From: Gonatopus flavifemur
Lineage: Eukaryota > Arthropoda > Insecta > Hymenoptera > Dryinidae
Assembly (NCBI GenBank): GCA_018340375.1
Contig: JAFFJZ010000003.1
Span: 10,106,001-10,170,000 of the forward strand
DNA length: 64,000 nt
Direction of reading: 5' to 3'
In this document: positions 12,769 to 24,640 of the stretch, piece by piece
How positions within the stretch are numbered: the first letter of the stretch is position 1
How the letters are laid out: each line of letters begins with the position of its first letter
The notes under the pieces: model-generated
Told to the model about the DNA's origin: nothing
Seen by the model: only the letters and a program-made list of their open reading frames with translations
The model's database searches: none
Translations under genes and position numbers: made by a program

Positions 12769-13010
12769 CTCTCTAAAATTTTTAGATCTGTGAAATTTCA
12801 CTCTTCAGCCAGCCAAAAGTGAGCCTGTCGAAATTTTCAGTGAAATTTCCACTCTTTTAGAGCCACTTGAATTCTACAGTCGATTTTTTACTCTAAAAGA
12901 GTGAGGGTTCACTCAAAACGAGTGAAAATCCCACTCGAGGCGGAGTGGCTCACTTCTGAGACTTTAGTGAAGTGAAACACGTGGTTTTTCACTCTTTCAG
13001 ATTCAGAGAG
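12769..13010 (+). mobile_element. Family A MITE, full-length copy
   Basis: 242 bp from CTCTCTAAAATTTTTAGA to the inverted end ATTCAGAGAG. The termini are imperfect inverted repeats of about 24 bp (CTCTCTAAA...AGTGAAA). Subterminal and internal AGAGTGAAA/TTTCACTCT motifs occur in both orientations, so the element can fold on itself. Flanks are TG on the left and TA on the right, compatible with a mutated TA duplication. It aligns along its length with the copy at 62.15 kb and, reversed, with the one at 25.28 kb. No coding capacity. A TA target and short length fit a Tc1/mariner-type (Stowaway-like) MITE, but the superfamily is inferred. Confidence 0.8.
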
Positions 13011-13109
13011 TAGATATGAATTGATCTAATTGATTGATCATCCGATGAGATGAAACAATGAATTCCAAGAAAATCAAATTCTTTTTCTAATGAATCATCA
13101 TTTTGGTAT

Positions 13110-13330
13110 CAGTGCCAAACCTGTTTTTGACAGTAATCTAATCTTGTTAGCTACGAAGGCGACTTTTTAGCCGTGGCAGCAAAAAGTATTGATTCCTCCA
13201 GCAAAATTCCTTCGCTATTTTGTATTTAATACTGAAAATTTTGCTGTTTAGTTGATCTCTCGGCAATTCAATTAGCTGTAACAGCGAATTTTCAGCTGAG
13301 TCGACTGAAAACCTCTTCTCGTTTTATGTT
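13110..13330 (+). mobile_element. Family B, diverged copy
   Basis: GTTAGCTACGAAGGCGACTT, then CCTCCAGCAAAATTC, then TTAGCTGTAACAGCGAATTT, occur in the same order as in the 7.5 kb element. Terminal CACGGAG is not preserved, so the boundaries are approximate. It lies 100 bp downstream of a family A copy. Confidence 0.55.
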
Positions 13331-13933
13331 TCTTAGCTGATCATAACGTCAGTTATAACGTAAGCTTTGGATCAATTTGTTTCTTGCGTGTAAAAATGTT
13401 CTATATCTCTGCATAAAATTCTTATAAATCCTCATTGAAATAACAATAAATATATCGTGGAAATTACAAGTTTCAAATGTTTTTCCCCTCGATCAAACAG
13501 AATCCTGAAATTCCCCTCGCTTTTCCATATCTCAAGGAAAATATCTTCTCAAAGATATATTACATTTCTGAGAATAAGAGATGAACTAAGGTATTTCAAT
13601 ATTTCACTAAAATTCTACTGTATTTTTTTTGAATTCCTAATCATAGAGACATACATTAATGATTTCTACTCTCTCAATTTATGGGAATGGCTTCCATCAT
13701 TGGTGAAGCAACTGACTCTGCCTCTTGGTTTAATAAGGAGCTATCTATAGTAGTGCATTATGTTACCTCGATACATCCGTGAGATGAGACGCTGCAATAT
13801 TAATGTGATTCATGAAATATTCGTCGCCATCTTGCCATTCATCTCGCTAGGCGCCTCGTTGCATAGTGCATGGATATATCTATGTATGAGTACAACTATG
13901 CATGGATATACATATACATATATTATAAATATA

Positions 13934-13971
13934 CTGGGTGTAATCCTAAAAGCGTCATATAGGTCACCCAG
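13934..13971. repeat. Short inverted repeat CTGGGTG...CACCCAG
   Basis: CTGGGTG at 13934-13940 pairs with CACCCAG at 13965-13971 across 24 bases. Ends of this general kind are seen in decayed mariner-type elements, but a single 38-bp hairpin is weak evidence. Confidence 0.35.
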
Positions 13972-14079
13972 CCTTCTACAATTTTCATGAACGTGAAGTT
14001 TGATTTAGATTTTATTGCATTATTCTTGGTATCCTTTGAAAAAATTACTCAAAAACATAGATATTGGAACCCATGCTCG

Positions 14080-14460
14080 CACGGAGAAAAATGCAGATCG
14101 AAAATATAGTAATCTTCAATAAAAATTGGAGAATATTTCTTAAAATCTAAGAGTATTTCTTAAATGCGTAATAAAGATAAAATGGTACACTTTTTTGGGG
14201 AATTGAATTAGAAAAATCCTACTATTCAATCCGTGAAATTTCATACGCGACTTTTGGAAAGTTCATAATGTTTCTCTATTTTTTTTTTATTAAGTATTGA
14301 TAATTTCTCATTGTTTTTCGAATTCAATTCCACAAAATGTGAACTATTTCATCTTTATCATGCATTCAAGGAAAACTCTCAGATTTTAAGGAATATTCTC
14401 CAATTTTTATTGAAGATTACTATATTTTCGACCTGCATTCTTCTTCTCGCGGATAATGCT
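14080..14460. mobile_element. Family C foldback MITE, copy 1
   Basis: It starts CACGGAGAAAAATGCAGATC. The right arm, read backwards, carries GCAGGTCGAAAATATAGT and continues to match the left arm closely for about 100 bases, with a few substitutions. The right terminus is mutated (CTCGCG where CTCCGTG is expected). The centre includes CGCGACTTTTGGAAAGTT, also found in the copies at 32.1 and 41.9 kb. The long near-palindrome would form an extended hairpin if transcribed. No open frame. Confidence 0.8.
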
Positions 14461-14469
14461 TTTCAAATT

Positions 14470-16050
14470 AAAACTGCGATCAATGTAAATCATTTTCTCA
14501 GTCTTCAAATATATAAAAATTCAGATGAATAGTTGAACTTTGTCATCAAGTTTGTCATTCTCTCTTCCCCACCCATGATACGCCATAAAAAACGAAAAAA
14601 TCAAATTAATTTCTCCCTAAAAATTAATCAATTCAACACACACATTTTTCCTTGCGCTCATTCAATCGAGGGTTGGTGATTTTTTTTCGCTCACTCTCCA
14701 ATATTTTACTCCCGTGGTATGTGATAATAATAAATCACAAAAAATTTACAAGGGTTTAATGTAATTAATAACCGATGTTTTTTTTTTTATCCCTGACGAA
14801 AATGTACAATCAAGTTTTATTAAAATTTCTCCCTTCTCTTTTCCTTCGCTGATATTTATTTATGAAAAAAAGAAAAAAAAATGAAAGAAAAGAAGGATAT
14901 ATGATGGAGAAGAATGCATGAAATGTTGTTTGTACATACGACGACGTACAGTGAAACATTAGGTATTCATGGTGCTTATCATATAGGTCTCGATGACAAG
15001 AATCAAAGGGATTACAAACGAGACAATATATATTCAAACGGAAGACAATGTCAAGCGTTTAGAATCTATACGATTTCAGGTCACCGTCATGTCAGCCAGC
15101 CGGATTGCATTTAGAATACTATTTTAATGAATATACTATATGCATACATACATACATACATATGTATATATATTGAAATATTCGTTAAATCGTTACTTTC
15201 CCGATGATTCACGGCGTACCGAATGTAGTATTATTTATAGATAACGTGATTTACCGCTTACTTCTGTCACTTCAGAGTATCAGATTGGGACATGGATGAA
15301 ATTTATATTTCATAATAGAAAATTCGAGTTTTATTCGAATTTTATCTTCAATAAAATATAATATTGAACAATAGATTATTTCACGTTTTCTCCACAGCTG
15401 TGTATTATGCCATTGAATTATGTTTAGTCACGCTTCGCGATACACGATTGAAACAGTAGTTGCTTGAACAAGTATCAAGTACCATGTCGGGACAGAAATA
15501 ATTCTGTGAGTAATGAATAATGTGACATTTCGCAGTGATAGACGCGCAAGTATACGTACACGTATCTATATGATTATTGAATGTCATATCTATAAAATAA
15601 TAAATTACGTGAGTAGATTTGGAATCGAGTTCCGATAATTTGATTTATTGCTCTACGTTGTATCGGAGTACGTTGTGTTACGTTCTGTTAAAAATTTAGA
15701 GCACATTTCATGGTTGATTGCAGTTTGTCAAACTGAGGGACAAGTAATAATAAAAATCACTCAAAATCTAAATATTTAGACAAACATTCGCCTTTCAGCG
15801 AATTGAGGAGGATCAGTGCTGAGCTTCAGAATTCGCGCGACATCTAAATAGCGTAAGATAGCATTGGAATATATTTGTACCCATCCTCAGCGTGGATGAA
15901 TGTTGAATCAACTCTTCCAACTCTTCAATAGAATTGAGAAATAAACTTTTTCCACCCAGACTGGGATCATGCTGGGCCCTTGTAACGCTGTTTTGTATAC
16001 AAATTTGAGATAATACCGGTCAAACAGAATGATAACAGAGTTGAAAATCT
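14470..16050. other. Unique noncoding stretch
   Basis: No gene seen. It holds a CATA repeat, a poly-T/poly-A-rich part near 14.8-14.9 kb, and at about 15.97 kb a GGGATCATGCTGGG motif related to the inverted repeat bounding 4562-4910. Confidence 0.45.
15142..15172. repeat. (CATA)n / (TA)n microsatellite
   Basis: A tetranucleotide CATA run grading into alternating TA. Confidence 0.85.
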
Positions 16051-16060
16051 CGAAGATTAT

Positions 16061-16250
16061 ATGAAGTTGAAACTAGCAGCCGTAAAGCTAACATTCGATT
16101 GTTGTAACTTTTCATTAAACGTCGTTGAAGCTTTGTTCAGTCCAGAAATCGATTGAGTAACATCCCACCAAACGTTTTAGGTACTTAAATCCTTGATAAA
16201 AGTTTTGACAATCGGCTGCTACCTTCACGGCTGCTATGAAGATGAAGATT
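16061..16250 (+). mobile_element. Family I repeat
   Basis: ATGAAGTTGAAACTAGCAGC followed by GATTGTTGTAACTTTTCATT matches the left ends at 7.41 and 35.34 kb. In reverse orientation it also matches 20.84-20.91 kb, including the TTCGATTGTTGTAAC portion. The right limit is approximate; ACAATCGGCTGCTAC near 16.21 kb may be part of an inverted right arm. No coding capacity. Confidence 0.6.
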
Positions 16251-17041
16251 ATTACAGTACTTCTACTAGGAGGCTTATCATTCCAGATGATATTGGAAGA
16301 AGATGTAATCATCACGGGTTTGAATCTACCGTAGGTTCGCTTTTAGTCTGTAATCAATACACGCATCGGAAGTTACATTCTCAAACTTGTTCAATTTAAA
16401 TTAGTGAAATCTCACTATTTCTGCAGTTGATGGTGAATCATTGAACAAAATTCATCACCACAGTAAATTTTTTTCTGTTATTTTTCATAAATCCTATCAA
16501 GAAAAGGTGATATTCTCTAAAAATCTCTGTTTCAAGGAATTGAAGCTAAAACAAAGTGAAACAATCCAGAAAAATCAATGATCAAATGATAGATTGTGAA
16601 TTATACATCTCCTTTATTACGAGAATATAATACTTTTCAACGTGCATTAGACGAGATTGAGTAGTATACATACGACAAAAGGGTACAAAACATATATTAT
16701 ACATATATATTAGAACAAACATTCACGTATACGTGCTGTCACATATACACGTAAGTGCGATAGTATTTTCCTTTCAGACGTGCACTCTCGTCTGGTCGCG
16801 AACGATATTTCATTCGATATTGCAATCCTGACATTATTTCTCTATTTCAGTGTACCTTACATACACCTATATACGTATATACCTATATAGAGAAAGCCGG
16901 TGGTGGCTGCTTGACTGCCCTTTCCAACCATTCGCCGTTTGCACGAGGCTGGTCGGAAAATAAATTGTTTAATTTATATTAAAAATAAATACAACCTCCA
17001 AGAGTAGCGAACTGCTGCTGGTATCGCTACTACAGTTCTCG

Positions 17042-17090
17042 CTACCACTACTACACTACTACTTTGACTACTACTACTACTGCTACAACC
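17042..17090. repeat. Imperfect (CTA)n repeat
   Basis: Interrupted CTA triplets, with CCA, CTG and TTG variants. Confidence 0.85.
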
Positions 17091-17413
17091 CCATCGCTAC
17101 AGCGTACAACCTCTCTTCACTCCGTTGCCCCGCACTGCGGACGGCCCCAGAAATATTACTTTTAATATTAGCATTCTACCTCTTCTCTTCCTCCTCGTCT
17201 CCCTTTTCACCCTTTCCACGTTCTCTTTCTACGGTAACTCTATTCTTTTCCTCCGCTCTATTCCACTTATATTTGCCTCTTTTCTTTCTTCCTTTCTTTC
17301 TCCTTCGCTCATGGATTCTCGGCAATTTCTTCTCCTTTTTATTCAAATGTAACATTCGTTTTATTATTTCATCAAGTTAGATAAATTACAAATTCGATCG
17401 ATTCTTTCGGAAC

Positions 17414-17415
<2 letters not shown>

Positions 17416-17452
<37 letters not shown>
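17416..17452. repeat. (AG)n microsatellite
   Basis: An uninterrupted AG run of about 18 units. Confidence 0.95.
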
Positions 17453-17454
<2 letters not shown>

Positions 17455-18205
17455 AGGAATTTCTCAAATAAAGAAAGGAAGAAGAAAATTGAACTTATAT
17501 TTGAAGGAAACGGTCAATTTAGATAATGTATATTTATAACGTTCGAGCTTCTTTCGAATAGGTTATCTCGTTGAAAACGAAACGTCATTGCACGGTACGT
17601 TATTATTTTGTTGATAATCTTTGATGGTAGGAGCGAATCAGCACGGGAGGAATCGTTTAATACATCGGTGTATACAGTAATGAATAACTTGGCAATGAAC
17701 GAAATTCACAATAATTCATCCATATTATTACTCGTTACCGAGCACTAAAATCAATGTAATCAAATTCTCTTGCGTCATCGCGCGGAATATTCATAGGAAG
17801 TGGGTGTAATTCTTTCTTTGTTATTTTTGTATCGGTTCTTACGTGTGTGGGATGTAGCATGAACCGATGAATGAATAATTACAAAAAAGATGAGGAGTAT
17901 TGAAATAGTTTTTCGTTGCACGTTGCCCTGTGAATTCTTTTTTATACTTTCGATATTTTTCACAAAGATCTAAGTAATGAATTCAAATTTGATTAATGGA
18001 TTCTCAAGCGTGGATAGAATAATCTCGATGAAGTGTTTCTAATTTTTCAACGGAATATCAAACAATTGATTGATTGATTGATCGAAGGAAAAAAAATACA
18101 ATTCTGTTTTGCACTTTGGCTTGATTTGGAAATTGCGGTCACATCAATTTCGTTTACATCGACTTGTAACGAGTCCGTCAAATATCATAAACATTTCTAC
18201 CAAAG

Positions 18206-18268
18206 TTTTTCATTTTAATACGCTTAGAGTGTTCAAAAGCGTGTAAATAAATAAAACACTTGAAAAAC
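18206..18268 (-). mobile_element. Family H fragment
   Basis: CGCTTAGAGTGTTCAAAAGC followed by AAATAAAACACTTG matches parts of both arms of the H element at 61.9-62.06 kb, with most of the middle missing. Orientation is ambiguous because H is itself an inverted repeat. Confidence 0.55.
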
Positions 18269-19518
18269 GAAGTTGCCAATATTCCAATTGTAATTCACAT
18301 TCTAGCATCTAAGTTCTTGAATCGTGTCTTAAAAATATATGCTCGGATGATAAATGATTTCATAACACTGGGAAACATTATATACATAAAATTGTAAATT
18401 CAAAGAACAGATATTCGTTATAACGAACGTGTTACGATATCAGTCGTAAACGTAATCCTTTTTTCGGTATGTTTTTTTCGATCGGATACATCGTATTGGA
18501 TTCTAATGGAATCGACTTTCATCTTTTAGAGCACTTTACCTTTTCAGTCCTATGAATAAAGTATATGGCAAGAAAGTCTGAGCGTAACATTAAATAAAAG
18601 TTTTTCGTAGTTTGAATATTTAATCGATATAACAAAATATTCATCAAATAGCTCTCAAGGAAACTCGTATTGAACTTTAAAAATGTACCTCCTCAATACC
18701 ATAAAAAGTTTGTACGATTGTGAATTTAAACAATGTCACAAGTTCCTTCTTCTTCCATTTGTAATGAAATGAAATATATATTGGGTACCTTCGCGTTTTT
18801 GTTTTTATTGTTATCTTCTTGCGTTGCTCAAATACGTGAGATACATAAGAATTATATTTAATCGTGAGTAGATACCCCGTTATGAATTTTTGCGTGAATT
18901 TTTCAAAGCTGTGAGTATCGAATTCAATAACTTTTCCAGATTGTCACGGAAAATTTCATTTCAGGAAACTCACGATAGCAGAAAAAGTGAATTGAAGGTT
19001 CTAAATCAACTGGTTTCCTCTGAAATTTTTCAATCCAATCCAATTTGTGAACAAAATTTTCAGGCATTAATGTGTATTCTTGTCAATGAAATTTCATTCA
19101 ATTTTCCAGCAGTGCGAACGCAAAACGGGAGGATTCGCAACAGGACAAGAGGGGAAATTAGATTATTCAGGGTGAAGGAGTAACTAGTCTACTAGTAAAA
19201 TTGTGTAACATTGCAATGTTCGAAGTCTCAAAGGTTCTGACATGGTTCGCATTTGGGAATTGATTTCCATTTTCCTTGAATCAAACAAAAATCACAAAAA
19301 GAAATTACACCAACGAAAGATATGTACAACAGAAATTGCTGAGTGATTGAGATATAAATCTCGGAGCCCATGATGAGGAATGTTCAGTGAACTGTGCAAG
19401 GACTTTTAGTAGACTCGTTAAAAAGCAGATGATCGACAGCTCTCGTGAAGAGACTAGGATTAAAGTTTTTTGTTGGACTTTTCAGTACGATTTTTCAAAG
19501 TCTCGTTCTGAGGAGTTA
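18269..19518. other. Unique noncoding stretch
   Basis: It contains a 97-codon open frame (plus strand, 18,890-19,183) of ordinary composition but no recognised domain. I do not call it a gene. No repeats were recognised. Confidence 0.4.
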
Positions 19519-19575
19519 ACCTCCCATGTGAGAAGTTTTCAGAATTATATATAATTTATATATAAACTATATATT
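19519..19575 (+). repeat. Family G repeat fragment
   Basis: CTCCCATGTGAGAAGTTTTC followed by AGAATTATATATAAT matches 42,547-42,585, where the equivalent is CTCCCAAGTGAAAAGATTTT plus the same AT core. Both copies continue into different TA-rich inverted repeats. Element boundaries are unknown. Confidence 0.5.
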
Positions 19576-20200
19576 CAGTCATAAACAAATAATATAAGCT
19601 TCCGACTGCTCCATCTTTCTTGAGAAATTCCAAAAATTTTAGGACAAAAGAAGGGAAATATATGAATTTTCTCACGGATTTCCAGTTAACTATCGGCGAA
19701 TCATCGAAACACAAAAAAAAAAACAATTCAATATTCAATTCTCCAACTCGAGAAAGAGATAAATAAATTTCAAACGAAATCATAAAAAAAAACCCTTATA
19801 TCGCTGACAATAACAATAATAATAATAATCCAGACGTAATAATGAAATTTAAAATTCAAGCATAATATTTCAAGTACGATCATTTCTGTCGGGTTTTATA
19901 GACAATGAAAAAATGTACGACGAAGTCATAAATGAGCAGCAGCCATAACTGTTAAATGTCTTGTATTTTTAATGACCACTTTTCTCTAGAGAGTAAAAGC
20001 CAGACCAGAAGAGTGAATAAATTATTCATTCTCTCATCTAATGAAATTGAAGGTATACTTTGTTGTAAATATGAATTATATATACATCATACAAACCGTA
20101 CAACATTCTTCTTCTTCTTCTCTCAGTACAAGAACAATTTATTAGTATAATTAATGCAGGATCTTTAATATTAATTCGAATACCCTGAGACGCGAAACAT

Positions 20201-20226
20201 ACACACACACACACACACACACACAC
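20201..20226. repeat. (AC)n microsatellite
   Basis: A run of 13 AC units. Confidence 0.95.
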
Positions 20227-20679
20227 TTCTAGTCTGACATTGAATCGACCTTTTCTACTCGCGGCATCGTCCTTTCCCAACACAATATTAACGTCTATTA
20301 CGGTACCAGTGCACGTATATATATATATATTTGAAAATTACTCGAAACTGCAACAACAATTTTATTTCCCTCTCTTTTCTCTCTTTCTTGTTCCCTTCTA
20401 CAATGTTTTTCTTCTCGCGCAACGTTGTTGCAGAATTTACCAAGAAACATACATTAGTTACAAGGTTTTCAAGCCAATGAATATTAAATGATGAATTTCA
20501 TAAGAGTAAATCTTCTGAATACAAATTGAAATCAAGACATGTTCCAAGTGTTAACGGTTTATTGATAGTCATTTGAAATTCTAAATCGGTACTCGACTGT
20601 TATATTATCTCGCTGAAGTGATCAAACACAGCCGTGAAGAATTCAATTAAACTTATTGTTACTCTTTTTCATGCTTTTG

Positions 20680-20915
20680 GGGGTTGCATCTGGGGGTACA
20701 GAAATTCCATTCGATGAAAGTGAAATTCCCAGTTGTAGAGCCAGCGGCTAATGGTCATAACTCTTTGCCGACAACTTTCATCATGGATTTGAGCATTCGA
20801 AACGTTTAGGGGAATACCATTCGATCGATTCCTAGTGCGAATCGAGCTTCGTTCAATCAAAAGTTAGAACAATCAATTGCCATGGTTACGCCCAACAGCT
20901 TCCATCCACTTCATT
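20680..20915 (-). mobile_element. Family I repeat, reverse orientation
   Basis: On the minus strand GAAGTGGATGGAAGCTG, then CAATTGATTGTTCTAACTTT, align with the left end of the 16.06 kb copy. Upstream on the plus strand, CGAAACGTTTAGGGGAATAC and GCCAGCGGCTAAT resemble the region 40-160 bp inside that copy. Boundaries are approximate and divergence is high. Confidence 0.5.
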
Positions 20916-20929
20916 CCTATTTGTTCACT

Positions 20930-21682
20930 CATATGAAACAAATTATTCAAAATACGTTTATTAGAATTTTACAATTCTAAAGTTCAATGTAAACCACATT
21001 TGTGATATTTATTTCATCGAGTAAAGTCATAATTCTCTACAAACTGCATAAATGTATGTACACGTATGAATTTTATACAAATCCTATACTTTATGATGAT
21101 TAATATTTCCTTCGATTACTTCAATCGTAGCGATCTCAACAGGTGTGAGGAAGAAAAAAACGTATCCAAGACGTAACAGCTGTTTGAATATTAGTTGTGG
21201 AGGAGTAGAGATGATAGTGATTCGAATCGAAATTGAAGATGAATTCCGAGACAAGACACGGAACTCATCCTTGGTGGGAGATGAACCCTTTTGATCGATC
21301 CTGAAGTAATTAGTATAATTGGTAGAAGGTTGTGTTCGTGGATATGTACTGTTGCGGTCTACGGCAACGAGAGGCTGTGGACGCGACATACCTATTAAAG
21401 GTACAGCACGTCACGGTAATAGCCACAATGCCATTAGTGGGTGAGGGACTTGGCACTTGAATAGCTGTAACAGCGTGTGAGAAAAAGACCAGGACATTCG
21501 AGTGGTTGTGTACAACAGCAGCAGGAACAACAACAACAACAACACTATACTAGAAAGAGATTGACTGGAATAAAGAAAACTATTCCTTTATACAATGCGG
21601 CATCGACAAGAGTCGTTTGACCGTTGTTAATACCGTGATTTGATATTCGGATTACAGCGATAAATTGAAATGACCCTGAGGG

Positions 21683-21720
<38 letters not shown>

Positions 21721-22779
21721 TCTCTTGCCATTCGTGTCGTTAATGCGGAAGAAAATGAAACTTTACGGGAGCGTGTAAAGCAAATGCAAACACCAAACCT
21801 GATTGTGTTCTCACATCGTATAATTATGCACCGAATCCAAGTTATCGCATATTTTACAAGGATCGTTCTTACAATTCATACCTGAATTTTGGATACCCTC
21901 GGTAGAACTCAATAGTACGTGTACCGTAATGGATTCAATGTACCTGATAGAGTTGAACGCGGTACAGATTAATGAGGTTATATTCATGGACTTGACAGCA
22001 ATGAATAAGGTAATCGGGATAGTTGGAAATTTATGTCAATTGTGTCTTGAATTTGATATTATTACGTGTTACATATAATGAAGAGGAATTGATTAGAATT
22101 TTCAGAATGCATGAAATAATGATACAAAAAAAGATAAAAAAAAATTACTCTCCTTTTTACGCTTGTGATGAATTTTCAAGTGTTATATAAATATATATAT
22201 AAATATTGCAGGAGAGTCACGGGATCCCCTCCTTAATGGACTCGGGAAAGTACCTCACTTTAATACACTTCACGTGTGTTGTGATGATTCTCGATATTTT
22301 GAAGTGCATTGAAGTTAAAGCACACTTCCACAAGTGCGTTCAATGCGGAGGGATACGTGTGAAGTGCATTATGGGGTTTTTTCTTTCCCTCTTTCAATAG
22401 CTTCCTCCAGGAAGCGAATACCAATTTTGAATTCCTCATGATTAGAATTTGCTCTTCAAAACTGTTTTGAACTTTGCAGGGAAGTATTTAATAAAAATTA
22501 TAAAACACCTTGTTTTATTCAACTGAGCGATATTACAAATCAAACTGAGAAGGAGGGATTTTTTTCACGATTTATATCAGAGAACAATGATTAAATCCTC
22601 ATTTGAATACAATGTATCGTACAATGTTTATATAATTATATCGAAACCTGTCTCGTTCGCTCGCACAAAGCGATATACGAGGATTTGTTTTTTTTTGTTT
22701 TCGTACACATAATCGAATTGCAAAAGATTTTTCCTTTGTATGGTTTTATCCTCTTTGTTGTTCCTCTCCATTCAAGAGT
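20930..22779. other. Unique noncoding stretch
   Basis: No gene recognised; open frames reach about 100 codons. A lone TAGCTGTAACAGCG motif at 21.46 kb is like family B, without other support. An ACA-type run lies at 21.53 kb, and a cluster of short GAAGTGCATTGAAGT-like words at 22.28-22.36 kb may be a small decayed repeat. Confidence 0.4.
21684..21717. repeat. (CT)n microsatellite
   Basis: A run of about 17 CT units inside a short Ser/Leu frame that is not a gene. Confidence 0.95.
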
Positions 22780-22990
22780 GAAGCGCGTGTGAATGAAAGA
22801 GCGAGTGGTACGTTATCGTTAACGAAACACACAGTGTAACCGTCGTGTATGTATAAATTGTAGTACTTGGGCGCGGAAGATTGTCGGATCCGATAACGTC
22901 TACGGAGACTTTAATTATCATCGCTTACGGACTATTTATATGCCAGGAAACGCTTAAATAATATTTCTCTGAGTCTCCCTACCCCTGGCA
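22780..22990. promoter_or_regulatory. CpG-richer unique block, candidate cis-regulatory DNA
   Basis: A stretch free of microsatellites and shared repeats with a locally raised CpG and G+C content. It includes GGGCGCGGAAG and CCGATAACGTC next to TTTAATTATC and CTATTTATATG. Compatible with an enhancer or conserved noncoding element, but composition is the only evidence. Confidence 0.2.
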
Positions 22991-23056
22991 AAGAAAAGAG
23001 AGAAACGCATCGAGATGGGAACGGGATATTAGTCCTATAACACTCCTTCACCTCTG

Positions 23057-23084
23057 TTACTACTACTACTATTACTATTACTAT
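23057..23084. repeat. Imperfect (ACT)n/(ATT)n repeat
   Basis: ACT triplets changing to ATTACT units. Confidence 0.85.
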
Positions 23085-23739
23085 ATTACCATCGCTAAAA
23101 CCTTCTCTCTGATCTATCCGGTAAGATAGGATGGACGCAGAAGAAGAAGAAGAACATTCGCCGAGGTCTTCCGAATGTCCCTAACAGAGAAAGACCGAGT
23201 AGTCGTCGTTGTTTTCTTTGATGCGGGTGGGCGGTATCCACTATTATCGGCCGGAAGTTGAAAACAATATGAGAGAAAGAGTTAATACGTAGTAGCGAGA
23301 AAAATATCAACACTTACGCACGTTCGTGTGTTCGTACTTGAAAATGCTCCGGTGCACCCGAAGAAAGGGAGACTTTTTAACCCCGGAGGAGGAAATTTAT
23401 CATGTAAAAAAAGTCGAAGAGATTTATGTTTCTGTTTCGATCTGACTTTGTATACTCGTTTGTGATCAACTACATAGGATTTTGCATAGCTCTGCTGTTG
23501 TTCGAAAGAAATTATTTGAGTATATAAATCAAATGAGAGTTCAAAGAATATCGAATCTAACGGTATCACATCTTGATTCGGCTATTCTTATCTGAATTTA
23601 TTAAAGTACATTATGTTCCCGCCGAATGTGTTTTATTCGATCGAACTAATAACGTAAATGATGATTATTCTTATCATTTCGGGTAGACAAGTATTTCAAA
23701 TGGTAGATTCTCGGATAATTCGAAATCAATCTCTATCTT

Positions 23740-24010
23740 TGGCAAGTCCAGCACGGCAAGTCGAGAGCCCGGCGTAGAAACTGGAAGCTGTATCTAGGCG
23801 AATGTTCGCGATGCAAGGGGAGATAGATAGATACCGGCCGCTAATGCGTCGAAATAGATTAATTCTGACCAGTAGGAACACCGATCGAACGGCCTGGAGC
23901 ACATTACTCAATTATTTACGCTTCATTAAGCATATATCCAATGCCGTCGAGTGTACCGCGCTCCTCTTCGTCGACTCCGAGGGTGGTAAGCGTGGTAAGC
24001 GTAGGAGATG
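23740..24010. promoter_or_regulatory. GC- and CpG-rich block, candidate regulatory or exon-like segment
   Basis: Clearly more GC-rich than its surroundings, with no repeat. A 129-codon open frame (plus strand, 23,802-24,191) begins here, but it runs into a TG/TA microsatellite and its predicted peptide resembles nothing I know. The same DNA is open in two overlapping frames, as expected for GC-rich noncoding DNA. I favour noncoding, without certainty. Confidence 0.2.
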
Positions 24011-24321
24011 GAGAAAGATGGAAGAGAGAAAACGTTTTCTGGTGTATGTGTGTGTGTGTGTATACACGTGTGATGGGTTTAGTCAACGTCCATGTATTTT
24101 ACAAACGTATTTGCGTGCTTATCTACACACGTTACTACTCTCTGTTGCATACGCACGTACGTGTATGTATATATGTATGACACGGTGGTAGTACGTCTAC
24201 GCATACTAACCGTTCGGTACATAATGTATTAGAATGTGTTGGTAGGTAAGCGACTACTATCCCTAGCTCGCCGGGTCTAACTTAATTATTCGAGAAATTC
24301 AGCGATCCATTCCTGCACCCT

Positions 24322-24395
24322 CCTACTGCCACTACCGCCGCCGCTACTGCTGCTGCCACGCTCTTGCCACCACACCACCATCACCATCACCACCC
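24322..24395. repeat. Imperfect CCN/CTN trinucleotide tract
   Basis: Runs of ACT, GCC, CTG and then CAC/CAT triplets; low complexity. Confidence 0.8.
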
Positions 24396-24569
24396 CTTTT
24401 CTCTCCCGCCAACATCACCATCTTTCCCCTTTCATCCCAACGAAACATCCTGGACCTTGCGGTGAGGAATCGATCCTCTGCAACACCAAACGCAAGCACG
24501 CACGTACACACCCCCACATACTCACACGCCGGATTCATTGACAAAAGATCGATAATGCCGCATAATTTT

Positions 24570-24602
24570 CATGATGACGACGACGACGACGACGATGATG
24601 AC

Positions 24603-24633
<31 letters not shown>

Positions 24634-24640
24634 GTGATAA
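24570..24640. repeat. (GAC)n(GAT)n trinucleotide microsatellite
   Basis: About 20 consecutive GAC or GAT triplets, which in one plus-strand frame encode poly-aspartate and in another poly-methionine/threonine. It lies in a short frame with no other gene-like content, so it is treated as a microsatellite. Confidence 0.9.

Larger units (their letters stand above)
16251..18205. other. Unique noncoding stretch with microsatellites
   Basis: No convincing gene. At about 16.89-16.97 kb there is a small GC-richer island (GCCGGTGGTGGCTGCTTG) whose reverse strand is open for only about 30 codons. CTA and GA microsatellites follow. A pyrimidine-rich tract at 17.17-17.34 kb yields a Phe/Leu/Ser-rich frame that I reject. 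Confidence 0.45.

Noticed and set aside
16885..16970. GC-richer island possibly representing a short exon on the minus strand
   Set aside because: It is open for only about 30 codons, with no clear acceptor and donor pair and no recognisable peptide.
21455..21475. TAGCTGTAACAGCG as another family B copy
   Set aside because: Only this single motif is present; no termini or other B blocks surround it.
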